A DNA stretch of 64,000 nt. It comes from Acanthochromis polyacanthus (taxonomy: Eukaryota; Chordata; Actinopteri; Pomacentridae). The stretch covers positions 1,732,010 through 1,796,009 of the forward strand of contig NC_067128.1 in NCBI RefSeq assembly GCF_021347895.1, written 5' to 3'. The number at the start of each line of letters is the position of its first letter. The first letter of the stretch is position 1. The position numbers were made by a program, and so were the translations under genes. This document shows positions 21,626-35,450 of this stretch, piece after piece. The notes under the pieces were generated by a model. It was not told the DNA's origin and made no database searches. It was given only the letters and a program-made list of their open reading frames with translations.

Positions 21626-24477
21626 AATAAAATAATATAAAGAAATAAAAAGCATTACATGAGAAGGCTTAAGTGAAGTCTATCATTCTTCTATAAAGCT
21701 GTCATCCCTACTAAAACCGTAACTCACATTCCAATGCCATTAAAAATGATTGCAATTTTACAAATGTCAATTTAATCCACAAATCAATATATTAAATCAA
21801 GTGAAAATATTTTAAAAACTCGTACGTTTTATGAGCTGTCATTTGGTGAACATCTGACCTAATGCCTCAGTCACATCAATCCAGAGGAACAGCTTCTGCT
21901 AACCGACATCAGAGGTTAAATTTAGCCTCTCACTAATTAATTTGTAGCTTCTGAAGCTACAGCTATCCCAGTTTCTGTCCTTATAGAGAAGACATCTCAA
22001 TTAAGGCCACTGTGTGTCTGTAGGGTGCATCTGAACTGCTTTAATTAAACACAGAAAACGTACACTGTGTCAGTTTACAGGTGAAAAAAAAAGAGAGCAT
22101 TATGACACACGGAACAGATTAGTTGTGTAGAAAAGCAATAAAATAGCTTTTAATAACACTGAGGGCATTTAATTTAATTGCAGAAATAGTCATATTAGGA
22201 GAAGAAATGCGTGGAGAGGGAATATCTACTGTAATTCATTAAAAAAAAGTCATTCTGGCATCAGACTTTTGCTTTAAAGCTAATCTTTACCACATAAACA
22301 ACACGATCCGTCATTTTCAAACACTTCTGATGACCAAAGATGAAAGGAAAAGACGCAGCGCCCACTTTTCATCCAATTTTCAGAAAATCGACAGATGAAA
22401 AAAGCAAATTTAACAGCAGGTGACTCTAACTGTTTCATGAATATCACACACTATGAGGCAAACTGTAAAGCTAACAAATGCATTTATGATACGTGCAACA
22501 AATCAGATGCGATTAGGACATAATAACATGAAACATGGAATACGTTTACAGCGTGTCTGTGATGACTTACAATGCAGCCCCACTTTAAAGTACAACGGAA
22601 AAGTCAAAGTACATATTAAAGCGGCGCCCTTCTTTGAAATACCTCCCGGGAGAACAAACAGGATTAGCATAATAAATATGCTAATGACAAAAGCAGCGTG
22701 GCCATTCGGAGTGAATATCTGCCTCCGACCTTGCGACTGGACAACAGGACGTACTTCATCCTCATCTCTCCTTCAGTATCATCGCCTCATCTTCCACTCA
22801 CTAAATTTGGTCTGAGAGTCGGTTAAAACCTTTCTACTGATTTGATAAACTCTGGGGCCTCATGATTCTCTAATTAAAGATTTCCCTGCGTTAGGTGAAG
22901 ATATGAAAACATCATTATTACTTCTCAGATCAAGAGATAGTTTTAAAAAAAACAAAACTGCAGCTTCTTATTTTTCTGGACTGGAGCTTGTTTGTAAGGA
23001 AAAGAAGCAGATGTGTGTCTAAAAGGCTTCAGATATTCAGCATCAGGTTGGGATAAAAATGTACTGTTCAATTTGACAAATAGATGTTGTTTTGGGGAAT
23101 TTGATGCTATGCTAACATTAGCATCAGCTAGCAGTGCAACGGTGAAAATGTCTACTTCCCGATCTATGTCCCACTAAAATTCCCCCCCGCTGCAAACAAA
23201 TCGCTACCAGTTCACTTCAAGAGAAGAATAAAAAGTCACACATTCAGTGTTATTTACATTTTAGTGCTAACTTTAACCAGAGCTTGGCATGAACAGTACC
23301 GGGGTGAATTTGGAGCTGCATGGAATGGAAGAAAAGGTGATGCTCAGACTTTTTAAAAAATACATTTTTCATTCACTCACACCCACAACTTGTTCTGTCC
23401 TCTGCAATAAATACTAATTTACTAATCAATGTTCTAATGTCTTTTCTATCAACATATAAATGGACTTGACATCAAATCAGAGACCAAATGTAAAACATAT
23501 TTATACGATTTCTGCATCACAGACTAAATACATGGAGGTTCCCATGGCAACGTGATGCATGCACTGTAAAATATCGCAGCTACGCAGCTTCATTTGGTGG
23601 CTTTAGTGACATACAGCTCAACAGGTTTGCAGATAAAACATTTTCCCTCAGATGAGAATCTGCTGAAACCTCAGGAAATGCCTTGCTTAAAGGGAGACAC
23701 TTTAAATTCAACAAAATCTGCTCCGGATCAGGTAAGCTCTGCTGCGTATGTTACCATGGAGATCTAGCAGGTTTGTGATACTGAAAACTTTGACTTTCGG
23801 CTCATCATACCTCTCTAACCCACTGATCTCCCTTCATGGTGCAGCCATCAGGAGCATGCTAGCTGTTTTTGTCAGCATGCATGATAAATTCATCCTCTGG
23901 AATCGGAGGCAGAAGTCCTCTGTGACGTCCCGAGGTTGCTCAGTGACAACGTTTGGTGTAAACCAGCTGAACTGTGGTGGCAGGGATGTGGCTGCTCTAA
24001 TGCGCCGTGGTCACAACATGTTGAGAGCACACACGTTTTATTACAACTCAGCCACCGCTCTCCACTCGACTTCCCTCCCCGTGCTTCTTCCTCTTCCCCA
24101 AAGTTAAACTCCAGATGAAGAGTTGCCGTTTTGACACAGTTTAGGAGACTTCAGCGCTCGTTGCAGATGCTGCTTGACATGTTTACATAACAGGACTTCT
24201 AAGGAGCGTTACACGAATGCTGTGAGGGGGAGAAAACGCTGATGGGGACGAAGGCTAAATTTAAACCAGGTGTAGGTTCTGATTTTTATAGGTGAAATCT
24301 TGGAGCTTTTTCATCACTCCTTGTACCAGCTAAGAGTATCAAGTCTACTGCCTTTACTGGGATTAGGAAACAGAAAAATCTGATTAAAATTTTTATAAGA
24401 TTTAAACTTGCCGTTGGCTTTTTGTTGTCTGGATGTAGCTTAGAGTCTGAGGAGCTTCATAAAAGGACTGAAATGAA
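21626..24477. other. Non-coding DNA, no gene recognised
   Basis: No recognised gene. Bases about 22620-22720 (CTTCTTTGAAATACCTCCCG, AATAAATATGCTAATGAC) are compact and non-repetitive and could be a conserved element. Open frames of 119-120 codons at 22453 and 23748 show no motifs, biased codons or splice context. Confidence 0.4.
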
Positions 24478-25781
24478 ATGCTCTCCACACTGTGTGATTT
24501 TAACAGTCTTATAAGTCCACAGCTTGCTCCGCTGTACGACTAGCCTAGCAGCGCTGGACAACCCACGGCAATGAATTTAATTCTCTGCCAGGGTGGGTCT
24601 AGTTACCCTCCATAAGCCTCGAGGTTGGATGCTCCTAAAACTGGCCGATGAATCACCATGAAGTGTAGAGTCAGAAGGAGGGCGTAACGAAGTGACGACA
24701 GAGGCGCGACGATTCTGACAGAAACAACCGGAAACAACTATAGAAACAAGGATAGACAAGAAGATGGCTGCGCACAATAAACAGTTATCTTTGGACTCAG
24801 CTTTGGCCACAGCCCTTAAAGATTTTAAGCTAAAATTCAACTTGAAAGATAAACAAAGGATAAGATAATAAGGCTTCACCGAACTCCCGCATCCTCTGAT
24901 TTCCGGCGCTCCAGGAGCCTATTCGTTGATTGGTTGTATACCTACCCAATTACTGCAGAGTGATTTGAAAGACAACCTTTTAGCCCGCCTCACTCCCTGT
25001 CGAGAGTTCCTAGACCCTTGCATCTTCAGACCTGGGTCTAGGAACTCTAATAATCTTTGGGCACGACGTGAAGTTTGCTCTGTGCAGATTCCACGATGAA
25101 AATGCTGCTGACTCTCAGCCTATGATGTACGTGAGTCAACGTGAATGTGCTAGAATAAAACATCACCAGCGTGCACCATCCATCCATGAAAAAAAAAAAC
25201 CAACCAGAGCATAAATGGAGCTCCTACAATCACAGGAAAACCAGCCAAACATGAACGGAGCCCTGCTGACATTTATGTTTGGAGCGAAATCCCGATAAAA
25301 AGGCGACGGAAAAGAATATGGACGCGGTCGTGGCTCGGAAAGAGAGACCAATTAGGGATGCGAATTTTGCAAAGGGTGCTTGAAGTAAGAACTTGTTAGC
25401 ATCTAGTCGCATTTTACGTTAGCATCTACTGTTATGGTCTGTCACTTTCTAACCAAACACACTTTCTTTGTTTAAATCGTTTTGTGACTGTCACCGCAAA
25501 TCATCTATCTGGGTTTCATTTCATCCTGCTATTGGATATTTAGTCGTCGTAGGTCCAGCAGCATCACACTGGGAGACGATCACACCAAATTTCTAACACT
25601 GTCAAAATTTTATCACAGCTTGTCTTTGGTCGCCATGACAACGGCCGTCCTTGAACCTGTCTCACAGTGAGATGTAGGACCACCGATTTAGAGACAAGAC
25701 CAAAGATATCTCCACCATTCTCTCACCGCTGCTATCTCTGGTCTGGGACGGCTGAAAATCACAGTGTGTACCGATCTTTAG
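24478..25781. mobile_element. Family B element, copy B (interrupted)
   Basis: The left end GCTCTCCACACTGTGTGATT corresponds to the terminus of the 53.2-kb copy, and the right end GGCTGAAAATCACAGTGTGT (about 25751-25770) to the other. Shared internal text includes TTGCTCC.CTGTACGA, CTAATAATCTTTGG, TGGAGCTCCTACAATCACAG and GGTCGCCATGACAACGGCCG. A foreign segment at about 24542-25042 splits it. No coding sequence. Confidence 0.7.
24542..25042. mobile_element. Unclassified insertion inside family B copy B
   Basis: Relative to the copies at 21 kb and 53 kb, about 500 bp of extra sequence separates CTGTACGACT from CTAATAATCTTTGGGCACG. It contains GGGTGGGTCTAGTTACC near its left and a strong hairpin near its right end, with arms GAGTTCCTAGACCC and GGGTCTAGGAACTC. 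No transposase or tRNA-like promoter was identified, so the class is open. Confidence 0.55.
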
Positions 25782-27536
<1,755 letters not shown>

Positions 27537-28163
27537 CAACTTAAATGTCAAGTTCATAGTTCCACAATCTGATCTCCAGTGGGCCTGACCAGTAAAATCG
27601 CAGCATAATAACCTATAAATAACTGAAAAAAATGTAAAACAAAACGATGAAAACATGAGACAAACGACAAAAGTCAGACAAAAAACAACAAAGACACGAT
27701 AAAATATTACCAGAAGAAGACACAAAATGATAAAAGCGAGAAAAACAATGGAATAAAATGAGATGGACACAAAACAAAACAAAAAGAGACAAAAAATTAG
27801 ACAAAAAAGTTACAACGCGACAAAAGCAAGAAACGAAATGACCAAAAAACAGACAAACAACGCAAGCGAGGCAAAAAGGAAACACAAAACGACATAAACA
27901 AGAAACAAAATGACAAGCATGAGACAAACAACAAAAGTTAGACAAAAAAAGACAAAAGACAATACGACAAACATGAGACACAAAAGAACAATGAACAATG
28001 TAGCTTTTTGCTTTCTGATCCAAACAACTTGTCATGGTCGAGAATTTATTTAAATTTATAGTTTTACTCATTTACAATCTGCAGTTAATGTCTTCTCTGG
28101 AGTTTTTACACTTTGAGGGCCGGATTGGACCCTCTGGAGGACCGGGTTTGAGTTCACCTCTTG
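27537..28163 (-). mobile_element. hAT-like non-autonomous element, copy 2
   Basis: The order of landmarks matches copy 1: GTAAAATCGCAGCATAATAA near the left, an A/C/G-rich array at about 27625-27990, then GAACAATGTAG, CAACTTGTCATGG, TTTACAATCTGCAGTTAATG and GGGCCGGATTGGACCCTC at the right. Both ends are mutated (AACTTAAATGTCAAGTTC on the left, GTTTGAGTTCACCTCTT on the right), so no target duplication could be called. The core is about half the length of that in copy 1. Confidence 0.75.
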
Positions 28164-29433
28164 CAGTAGCGCTTTAAATCTATTATGTGGCCAAAGTTGA
28201 GCTGAAGCAGAACTTTAAAAGTGCATATTTCAAATCTATTTAACCCACTAACTCATCATTCAGCTCCATCTGACATGAGAGCAAACAAATCCAAAGTTAG
28301 CAACTTTTCAACTTCTTGTTTTTGTACTTGCACAACCTGAAAATGACTCAACGAGCTCCTACGACTTGTTTTCTGTTGTTTTTGTTGTTGTTTTGCTTCA
28401 TTACACAGAAGCAGCTTTGAATGCTTCACATCAGCTGACACGGCGTCTGCATTATGTTTTTATGAAGTTTTTTAGGCCGACAGCGTTTGTACCATCGACA
28501 GCCGACCATTCGTCATTGTCTGAACGCTGAGATCTCTTTGTTTCTGTTCTCTTCACCTGCACGTGACATGCACAAAAATAGACACTTTCTGGAAGACAAA
28601 ATAATCACTTGGAACGTGTAGAAAAGCGTGACAGCATGCGGTGTCAGTCTGAATGCAAATACAGCTTCATTAGTCCTGGAGATCAGGAGATTGAGGTGAG
28701 GCTACGATGTGTTCTATTAGGATGGAAGACACACGACGGGCCCATTTCCTCTGAGACTTTGCCGTTCGCTGTCTTCTATTATATTAAACCAAATCAATTA
28801 TCCCAAAGGCAGGATTGCTGGGATAGGAAGCTGGGTGGGCATTTCTTAAACAGAGCAGACCGGCTGCTCCAATCTAAACACACTGTGTGCGATTACAGTG
28901 ATGGGGACGCTGAAATCCTGTAATTGAGACACGCAACATTATGATTGCACACTGATTGAATATAATTAGCTGTGGCTTTCACTTTGTTTGCTTGCTTCCT
29001 TTAATTAAAAGGCTTTTTTTTCTTTTACTTTGTGGGAGTAGATCCACATTATGCAGGGGGATGTTTGATAAGTGATTAGCCTGGTAAGACCTGCTAAGAT
29101 AATTAATTGTCCAATTGTCCAAAAGTGTGCTGCGGTTGCCAAGAGGCCTGAACTCTAATGCGGCCGCAGCGGCTGTAAATAACTCAGCAGCTTTAATCCA
29201 CAGCCACTCAGGAACCATGCTGCAATGCTAACCTGATGCATTCTCACTTTTCCTTTTTAAAATGTTCTTTTTATTGAACATTTTAACATACATTCTGGTA
29301 TATAACAGCTGAGTTTTATTTTTCCTCTCTCCTCCAAATACAATATCTTTAAATTAAACATGACGTTCAAAAAACAGAAGAAAAATAAATAAATAGACAA
29401 AGAACAAAAGATAGGTAAAGACGTCCTCATTTT
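28164..29433. other. Non-coding DNA, conserved-element candidate
   Basis: No gene recognised. Bases about 28760-29020 contain AAACCAAATCAATTATCCC, CTGTAATTGAGACACGC, TATAATTAGCTGTG and CCTTTAATTAAAAGG, a dense set of homeodomain-core-like motifs in otherwise complex sequence. A 104-codon open frame at 28609-28923 covers part of it but has no recognised motif. Confidence 0.4.
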
Positions 29434-30107
29434 TTTCCTGTTGTCCTCATTTATGGGCACCAAAAAATCCAAACATTAGGCAAAAAAATTACCCAAATTT
29501 CAGAAAATTTGCAAAAACTTCAGGAAGAACATTCCAATTATTTCTTAAAAGTTTCCCTTAAAAGTTTTAGATTAAAAAAAAATCCGCCAAATTTGACAAG
29601 AAATTTCTTGTAAATATTTTTTTTAAAAATGAGTAAAAATCTTCCAAAAAAAAAATCCTAAAAATATCTAAAGTGATTATATTTATATCAGTAAAACTTC
29701 TAATATTGTCTTTAATATTTCTTAATGTTAATGTGAATGTTTAACATTTCTTAAGAACATTCACAAGAAAATCAACCAAAGTCCAGCAAATTTCTGGTTG
29801 AATTTTCGGGAATGTTTTTAAGAAAATATCAGAAGTTTTACTGATATATATGTCATCACTTTAGATATTTTTAGGACTTTTTCTGGAAGATTTTTACTCA
29901 TTTTATGAAAATATTTCCTAGTATTTTCTTGCCAAATTTGGGGGATTTTTTTTTTAAAAATAACACTTTTAAGGAATTATTGGAATTTTCTTCCTGAAGG
30001 TTTTGCAAATTTTCAGAAATTTGGGGAATTTATTTGCTGAATTTTTGTTTTTTTTCAGACAAGTAAACAATATTTTTTGGTGCCCGTAAATGAGGACAAC
30101 AGGAGGG
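29434..30107. mobile_element. piggyBac-like fold-back MITE
   Basis: The two halves are inverted copies of each other. The left end has CCTGTTGTCCTCATTTATGG then GCACCAAAAAAT. The right end has ATTTTTTGGTGCCCGTAAAT then GAGGACAACAGGAGGG, followed by TTAA (30108-30111). Ends beginning CCCT and a TTAA target are the piggyBac signature. The left TTAA is not preserved. Inner arms pair over most of about 300 bp (for example CCAAATTTG, AAAATGAGTAAAAATCTTCC, TATCAGTAAAACTTCT). No ORF is present. A partial relative lies at 13590-13965. Confidence 0.75.
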
Positions 30108-30111
30108 TTAA

Positions 30112-32270
30112 ACAAGCCCCTGTATCGTCCTAAATTTTATTCGTTAAGTGAATTAATCTTAAATCAAGTGGGATGAGACCGTTTGACTAAAACTAAGACA
30201 AATAGACTTGGTAAGATGTTGAGTTTCTGCAGTGTAGTACCTCAGATGTACATGGAAGGTCTGCCTTCACTGTTTTATCCATACGGTTCTGAAGCTGCCA
30301 ATGGAGGGACAACACCAGAATACATGGAAATGATTCGCTTTATCAGCTCCACATAATCTCCAACACTGTGTCATGATACTGTGTCTGTGCTGGTGTTCTA
30401 AAGAGTCTTATGATGTTCTTCCATCCCTCTTCTCTCCATGTTAAAGAGCAAGTTGTTCTCCACTGCTGTTCATTTATCTCTTCCGTTCATCCCTCTCCCA
30501 CTTCTTTTTTACATCTACACTGTGTCTTTTCCCTTTAAGTCTTCCACTCCCTTGTAGAATTTTGAAATTAGTTTATTCCCCAGTTTTGATTCAATTCCTG
30601 AAGTAAACATGACTTATCCCCCCAGTGGTTCCCTCATTGTTTGCTCTGAATAACGCCTTAATTGCACATTTCTGTATTGACCCAGATTAGATAGACTATA
30701 TTGGCCTTCTATCTCTTAAAAAGTTGTGTTTTTACTTTTCTACATTCAGTCGTTATCGTTCCAGGCTAATGCGAGTCCCTGATGAACAGGTGTGACAGTC
30801 TCATCCAGGTTAATGTTGCTCTGACAGCTTCATGATGAGCTGCTCTATAAATAGCTGCTGCAGTTCCACCCTCATGCATGATTGCAGTGCACACTTCCCT
30901 CTAAACTCTGCCACCGAGTTGCGCCTTGACACATCTCTTACATTTCCACTGCTACTCTCCAAATGTGCTGCCTGCCTGCTTCCCTGCCTTCCTGCCTGCC
31001 TGCAGTGAATATTAAGTCCATTCTCCTCTAGTGTCTCTGTGGGTGTAAGGCCTCGTCCTTGCAGAGCAAAGCACACTCCATCCCTGACAAGGGCTGCACT
31101 TTTATCACCTGATGCTGTGAGAGCCAAATGAGGGTTCGGCCATGTTCAGCCATTTATCATCCGCGATCAGCGAGCAGCCACAGGGGCAGAAAGGACCTTG
31201 GCTGCGTGTTCGCGCTCTCCTGCTGCCATTTGTTCTTAAAGTCGACCGGGTTTAGTGTCACTGTGGTCTGCTGCATTCTCTGCCGGGAAAACAAACATCA
31301 ACCTGGTGGCTCTGTTTGTGCACGGCGGGGCTCGTGTCTCTGCCATCTGCACATATTGTATCTTGTACAAAATACTGGCTTCAAGGTAAAACAGATGATG
31401 ATGATGAATGCAGCAAATACAGTCAGAGGCGCGTTAAATGGGGTGCTTATTTATTCTTTGTCCCCGCATCCATTCTGGTTGCCAGCTGTGGCACCAAGCG
31501 TTCAGCTGAGAAATGTCTGCAACTTATAATCAATGGAGAAATTTGTATACAGCATGAAAAGTTATTAGGAAGCCATTTGACAAGCAGCGCTGTTTTGTAA
31601 GGTATCCAGCAGCCTTGTTTTGAAGTCGCTGAATCGCTGCGTAAACCCATACAACTCCAGGAGCATTATTTTATTGGAGAGTTTGATGAATGCGAACCGC
31701 CTCTACAAAGCAGCGGCCGCTGTGCTCAGCTGGAACAAAGAGGAGGGTGGGAGGCTAAATTGGTTGCTTTCCTTCAAATTTTCCTAAAAATAAGGGGGTG
31801 TGTAGCTTTTGATTTGTGTTAACCAGAGGGTTGTATTCTCTTTCATCCACCTTATTTGCCATGCGGCCCACTCCCTGTGTAATAGCTTGTTTGGACTCAC
31901 CCTCTGACATCCTCTCAAACCGTATATTTGCTCGGTCCTGGCTGGTCAAGAGGGGAGCGTAGGAGTCATTCCTATTCGCCATGGAGGGGTCACATTTTAA
32001 AGCCCACTTTCTCTATTTCCTGAGTGTGCTCAGGAGAACATGCTGCAGCAGGTAAACAAGCTGGTATGGAAGAAAAGCATCTGAAAGGCAGCGATATTTC
32101 CTCTCAAGGGGTGGACAGCTCCAGACTGAAACATCTCAACAAGTTTGGGATGGACTGTCATGGAGTTATGGTGCCCAGAGGACGGATTCTTTTGATTCTG
32201 GTGACTCTTTGACTTTCCTTCTAGCAGCCTGAGCAGGTTGTGTTTCAGAGTGAAATATGTCAGTCATCAC
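30112..32270. other. Non-coding DNA, no gene recognised
   Basis: A CCTG/CCTTCCTG-type run lies at about 30969-31006. Bases 31690-32000 (GGAGGCTAAATTGGTTGC, TTATTTGCCATGCGGCCC) are complex and unrepeated. Open frames at 31128-31600 show no protein motif. Confidence 0.4.
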
Positions 32271-32994
32271 TAGGTGGATGTTTTGTGCAGATATCTGAGG
32301 TTCTACGAGGACAAACATTTCACCTCTGTGTCAAATATATCGTGGTTCTCTGCTGAAAACCGTTGGATTGCTCCCTCTGGGTTTGGGGTTCAGTTGCTTC
32401 CCCAAATGAAGGAGTTCAAGTATCTCGGGTTCTTCTTCACAAGTGATGGGAAAATGGATCGTGAGAAGTACAGGTGGATTGGTGCGTCACAAGCAGTAAT
32501 GTTGACGCTGTATCAAACCGTCGTGATGAAGAGGGAGCTGAGCTGCAAGTTTACTATCCATCTACATTCCAACCCTCACCTATGGTCATGAGCTCTGGGA
32601 AGAGACCCAAAGAATGAGATCGTGGATACAAGGGTTTGAAATGAGCTTCCTCTGTAGGGTGTCTGGGCTCAGCCTTAGAGATTGGTTTGAGAAGATCAAA
32701 CATCTGGAGGGAGCTCAGAGTAGAGCTGCTGATCCTTCACCTCTAAAGGAACCAGTGGAGGTGTTTGGACATCTGATTCTGAGACTTCCTTTGGTGGTTT
32801 TCTGAACTCGAGACACTGTGGTAGACCTAGAACTAACTTGAGGGATTATGTATCCCATCTGACCTGGGAACACCTCGGGATCCTCCAGGAAGAGCTGGAA
32901 AGTGTTGCTGGGAGGAGGAACGTCTGGAACGACCTGCTTCATCTGCGGCCTCCACAACCCAACCCCGGATAAGTGGAAGAAGATGGATGGATGG
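32271..32994 (+). pseudogene. Rex3-like non-LTR retrotransposon 3' fragment
   Basis: The plus strand reads LLPQMKEFKYLGFFFTSDGK, then WIGASQAVMLTLYQTVVMKRELS, and after a frame change HELWEETQRMRSWIQGFEMS, FLCRVSGLSLRDW and, further on, WEHLGILQEELESVAG-like text. This is the C-terminal part of the reverse-transcriptase ORF of a widespread fish LINE. It ends with GGATAAGTGGAAGAAGATGG and a short (GATG) run, which matches the 3' tail of Rex3 (RTE clade) from memory. The copy is strongly 5'-truncated and carries several frameshifts and stops. A non-LTR origin is secure; the Rex3 name is likely but not proven. Confidence 0.8.
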
Positions 32995-34685
32995 TTTTAA
33001 CGTTGTGGCTGACTGGTTTATAAGAACTAAAACTAGCCTGACTCACTCAGTGTAGACTTCAGTTATTGGTCTGTCATTTCCATCACTCATTTTACATGAC
33101 TTTTCCCCCCTTCATATCTGTGAGTCAGCATTTTCAAAATCTTCTCCTCTACAGGAAACAGTAACAACCCCCAAGAAGCAAATGCATGCTGAAAATAACA
33201 AGTTTTGAAGAAGATGTGCATTGTGCGATATGGTAAACCCTTTCTGATTTTTCAGTGAATTAGCTATTTTAATGTGCAAATGTTCCACCAAAACATTTCC
33301 TCTGTCACAGTTTTGTAGGGGCATCACTGTATCCTGGGCTTAGTGTTGCCCTGAAGATCGACTGCTTTAAAGAAACACTAAAAATCCAGTGTGTTGCCCC
33401 TTAAAGCAGAATGACAATGAGTTGCAGTCAGACCATTCCCCACAGCTGTAGAGATAGATCTTTCTGTGCAGGGTTGAACTAAAACTGACACAGCAGATAA
33501 ACCTCAGCTGTACTCTGTGGTTGCTGCGATGTGGCAAACGTCTGTATCCTAGCATGCATAATTAAAACGGTGAACACATTAAACCTGCTCACACGGCAGC
33601 TTGCTTGGCTCTCCGTGTTGCTTTTTGACATTTCACTTTGAGCATGTATTAATTTTAGATGTTGTGCCACTGATAGCGGCCTTCGTTTGAAATGAGTTTT
33701 GTACATCTTGTTCAAATTATTCTTGTCCCTTTTCATCTCATTAAACAGGAAATAACATTATGTATTAGGTTTGTTCTCTCTTTATGGAACTGGTATTTGT
33801 ATTTAGCAAATCAAAGCAAAGTTTACTGAGAAATATGGCAAACATTATTATAAATTCCATTTTCCGGCTATAAAATTTGCTGTCAGCTCAATAAGACTTG
33901 TGAAACTTGTTCCCTAACTTTTGAAATGAATACTTAGCACAAGAGTCAACTTGATATCATTTATAATCGTGTTTTGCTAATGTGCTTTATATTTTTAGCA
34001 GCCAGCCCCTCCGTCTCCACCGTCCTGAATTACAATAACAAAAGCCAGATGATTTATTCCTGCTCCTTTTGTAGTGCTTTTTTTCTCCTACCTGTCTCCA
34101 GGAGAAAGGAGTGATGCAACGGGCTGATATCAACATCTGTGCCTCTGTGAAGACAGTGCTGCCCAGATAAGACGCTCAAAAGTGTACAGAACAGGGCTGT
34201 ACTGTGGGGGGAAGATATGCGGCGCAGACAGATAAAGAGAATGGTTTGAACCGAAGTGGTTACTGCAAAAAAAAATAGCGTGGATAGTAACTTCCGAATG
34301 ACCTCAGTGCTGAACAGATATGAGGCTCTTCCACAAACAGTCGCTTCCAGCTGAGACTTGGTGCTGCTGTTTGCATTATACTCAGCCCTTTTAGGAAGCA
34401 TTGCTTGTCAGGAACCGAGATGTTATTTGGGTAAACAGCGATGGATCCATTTTCATAAAAGTCAGCCCTCCCTTCTAAATCCACGGTTAAGCCCAACATT
34501 ATTCAAAACGCTGCCAAAGTTTGAATTATAGTGAATTTGTATTTGACCAGTGGCATAAACAAGAAACAAAAGACAGTGAGACATTGTGTTCGAGATGCTA
34601 GAGATGAATTTTAACTATTTCTCTGTTGTTGTTTTAAATTTCTCTGAAAAATGCAACGTCCGAAATGATTCATAATCCTCAGAAA
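32995..34685. other. Non-coding DNA, no gene recognised
   Basis: No coding family or repeat was recognised. Overlapping minus-strand open frames at 34054-34499 lack motifs. Confidence 0.4.
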
Positions 34686-35450
34686 TCAATGGAAAAGCTT
34701 TTCTGACTCCACAGCAATAAGATTCTTGTTGTTATCGCCAACAGTTTTTAGACCACTCCAGCTTTGCATCAATCTCCAGATCTCTGAGGTTAAAACCTTC
34801 CTTGTCATCACTCTGGTCTTCAGTTTTCTTAACAGATTTTTGGATGGATTAAGGTCTGGACTCTGGTTGAGCCACAAAATGTTGACATTGTTTCAGACCA
34901 CTGTCTTGCTGGAAGGTCCGACGCGGCCCAAGGACAAGTTTTTCTGCAGACAGTCTGATGTTTTCCATCTTATTTCCCATGATTCTGTTTACTTTGACTA
35001 GACTAACTGACCCATTGGCGGAAAAGCATCTCCAAAGCATCATAATCCGAACACCAAGCTTGATTGTTGGGATGGTGTTCCTGAAGTTCTCTTTTGCCAC
35101 ACAAAACTCACTTCCCTGTTTCCACACATTTGCGTTTTCATCTCGTCAAACTACAGCACTGATGATCAAACGCTTTTTCTCCTTTGTCCAGCTGAGCTTC
35201 TACTCCTTCTTGGTCCGTAGATTCCACCTTTGTTCGGCGTATAACTGAGATGCTAGCATCAGATCCACCATGAGGTGATCGTTGGCCTCTTCTGTCAGCA
35301 CAGGGGTCACTTCTGGCCTCCTACCACGACCTTTGAGAGTCTTCCCAGCATGGAGCTCCATGTACTTTTTGACGATGCTTTGCACTGTGATCTCTAGTTC
35401 TTGAAAACACTTGTCTTTATAGCCTTTACCCGTCTTCTAAGTAGCAACTC
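34686..35450 (-). pseudogene. Degenerate Tc1-type transposase
   Basis: Three minus-strand pieces align in order with Tc1 transposases. Bases 35385-35200 give GKTLKGRGRRPEVTPVLT, the GRPR-like linker after the DNA-binding domain. Bases 35127-34849 give MMLWRCFSANGSVSLVKV and TFQQDSGLKQCQHFVAQ, covering the W.CFS..G and FQQD (second Asp) boxes. Bases 34877-34686 give LNQSPDLNPSKNLLRKLKTR, the SPDLNPIENLW box. In the last box the catalytic Glu is replaced by Lys. Frameshifts separate the pieces. Terminal inverted repeats were not located. This is an inactive relic; the Tc1 family assignment is firm. Confidence 0.88.

Noticed and set aside
22453..22815. A 120-codon open frame (plus)
   Set aside because: No domain, no codon bias, no splice or promoter context; a frame of this length is expected by chance in 64 kb of AT-rich DNA on six frames.
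23748..24107. A 119-codon open frame (plus)
   Set aside because: No recognisable motif, and other frames overlap it; treated as chance.
32274..32805. A possible intact reverse transcriptase gene
   Set aside because: The similarity is clear but the copy lacks the N-terminal two thirds and has frameshifts, so it was called a pseudogene fragment.
34054..34499. Overlapping minus-strand frames with a hydrophobic stretch
   Set aside because: No family resemblance, and the hydrophobic run comes from T-rich text.
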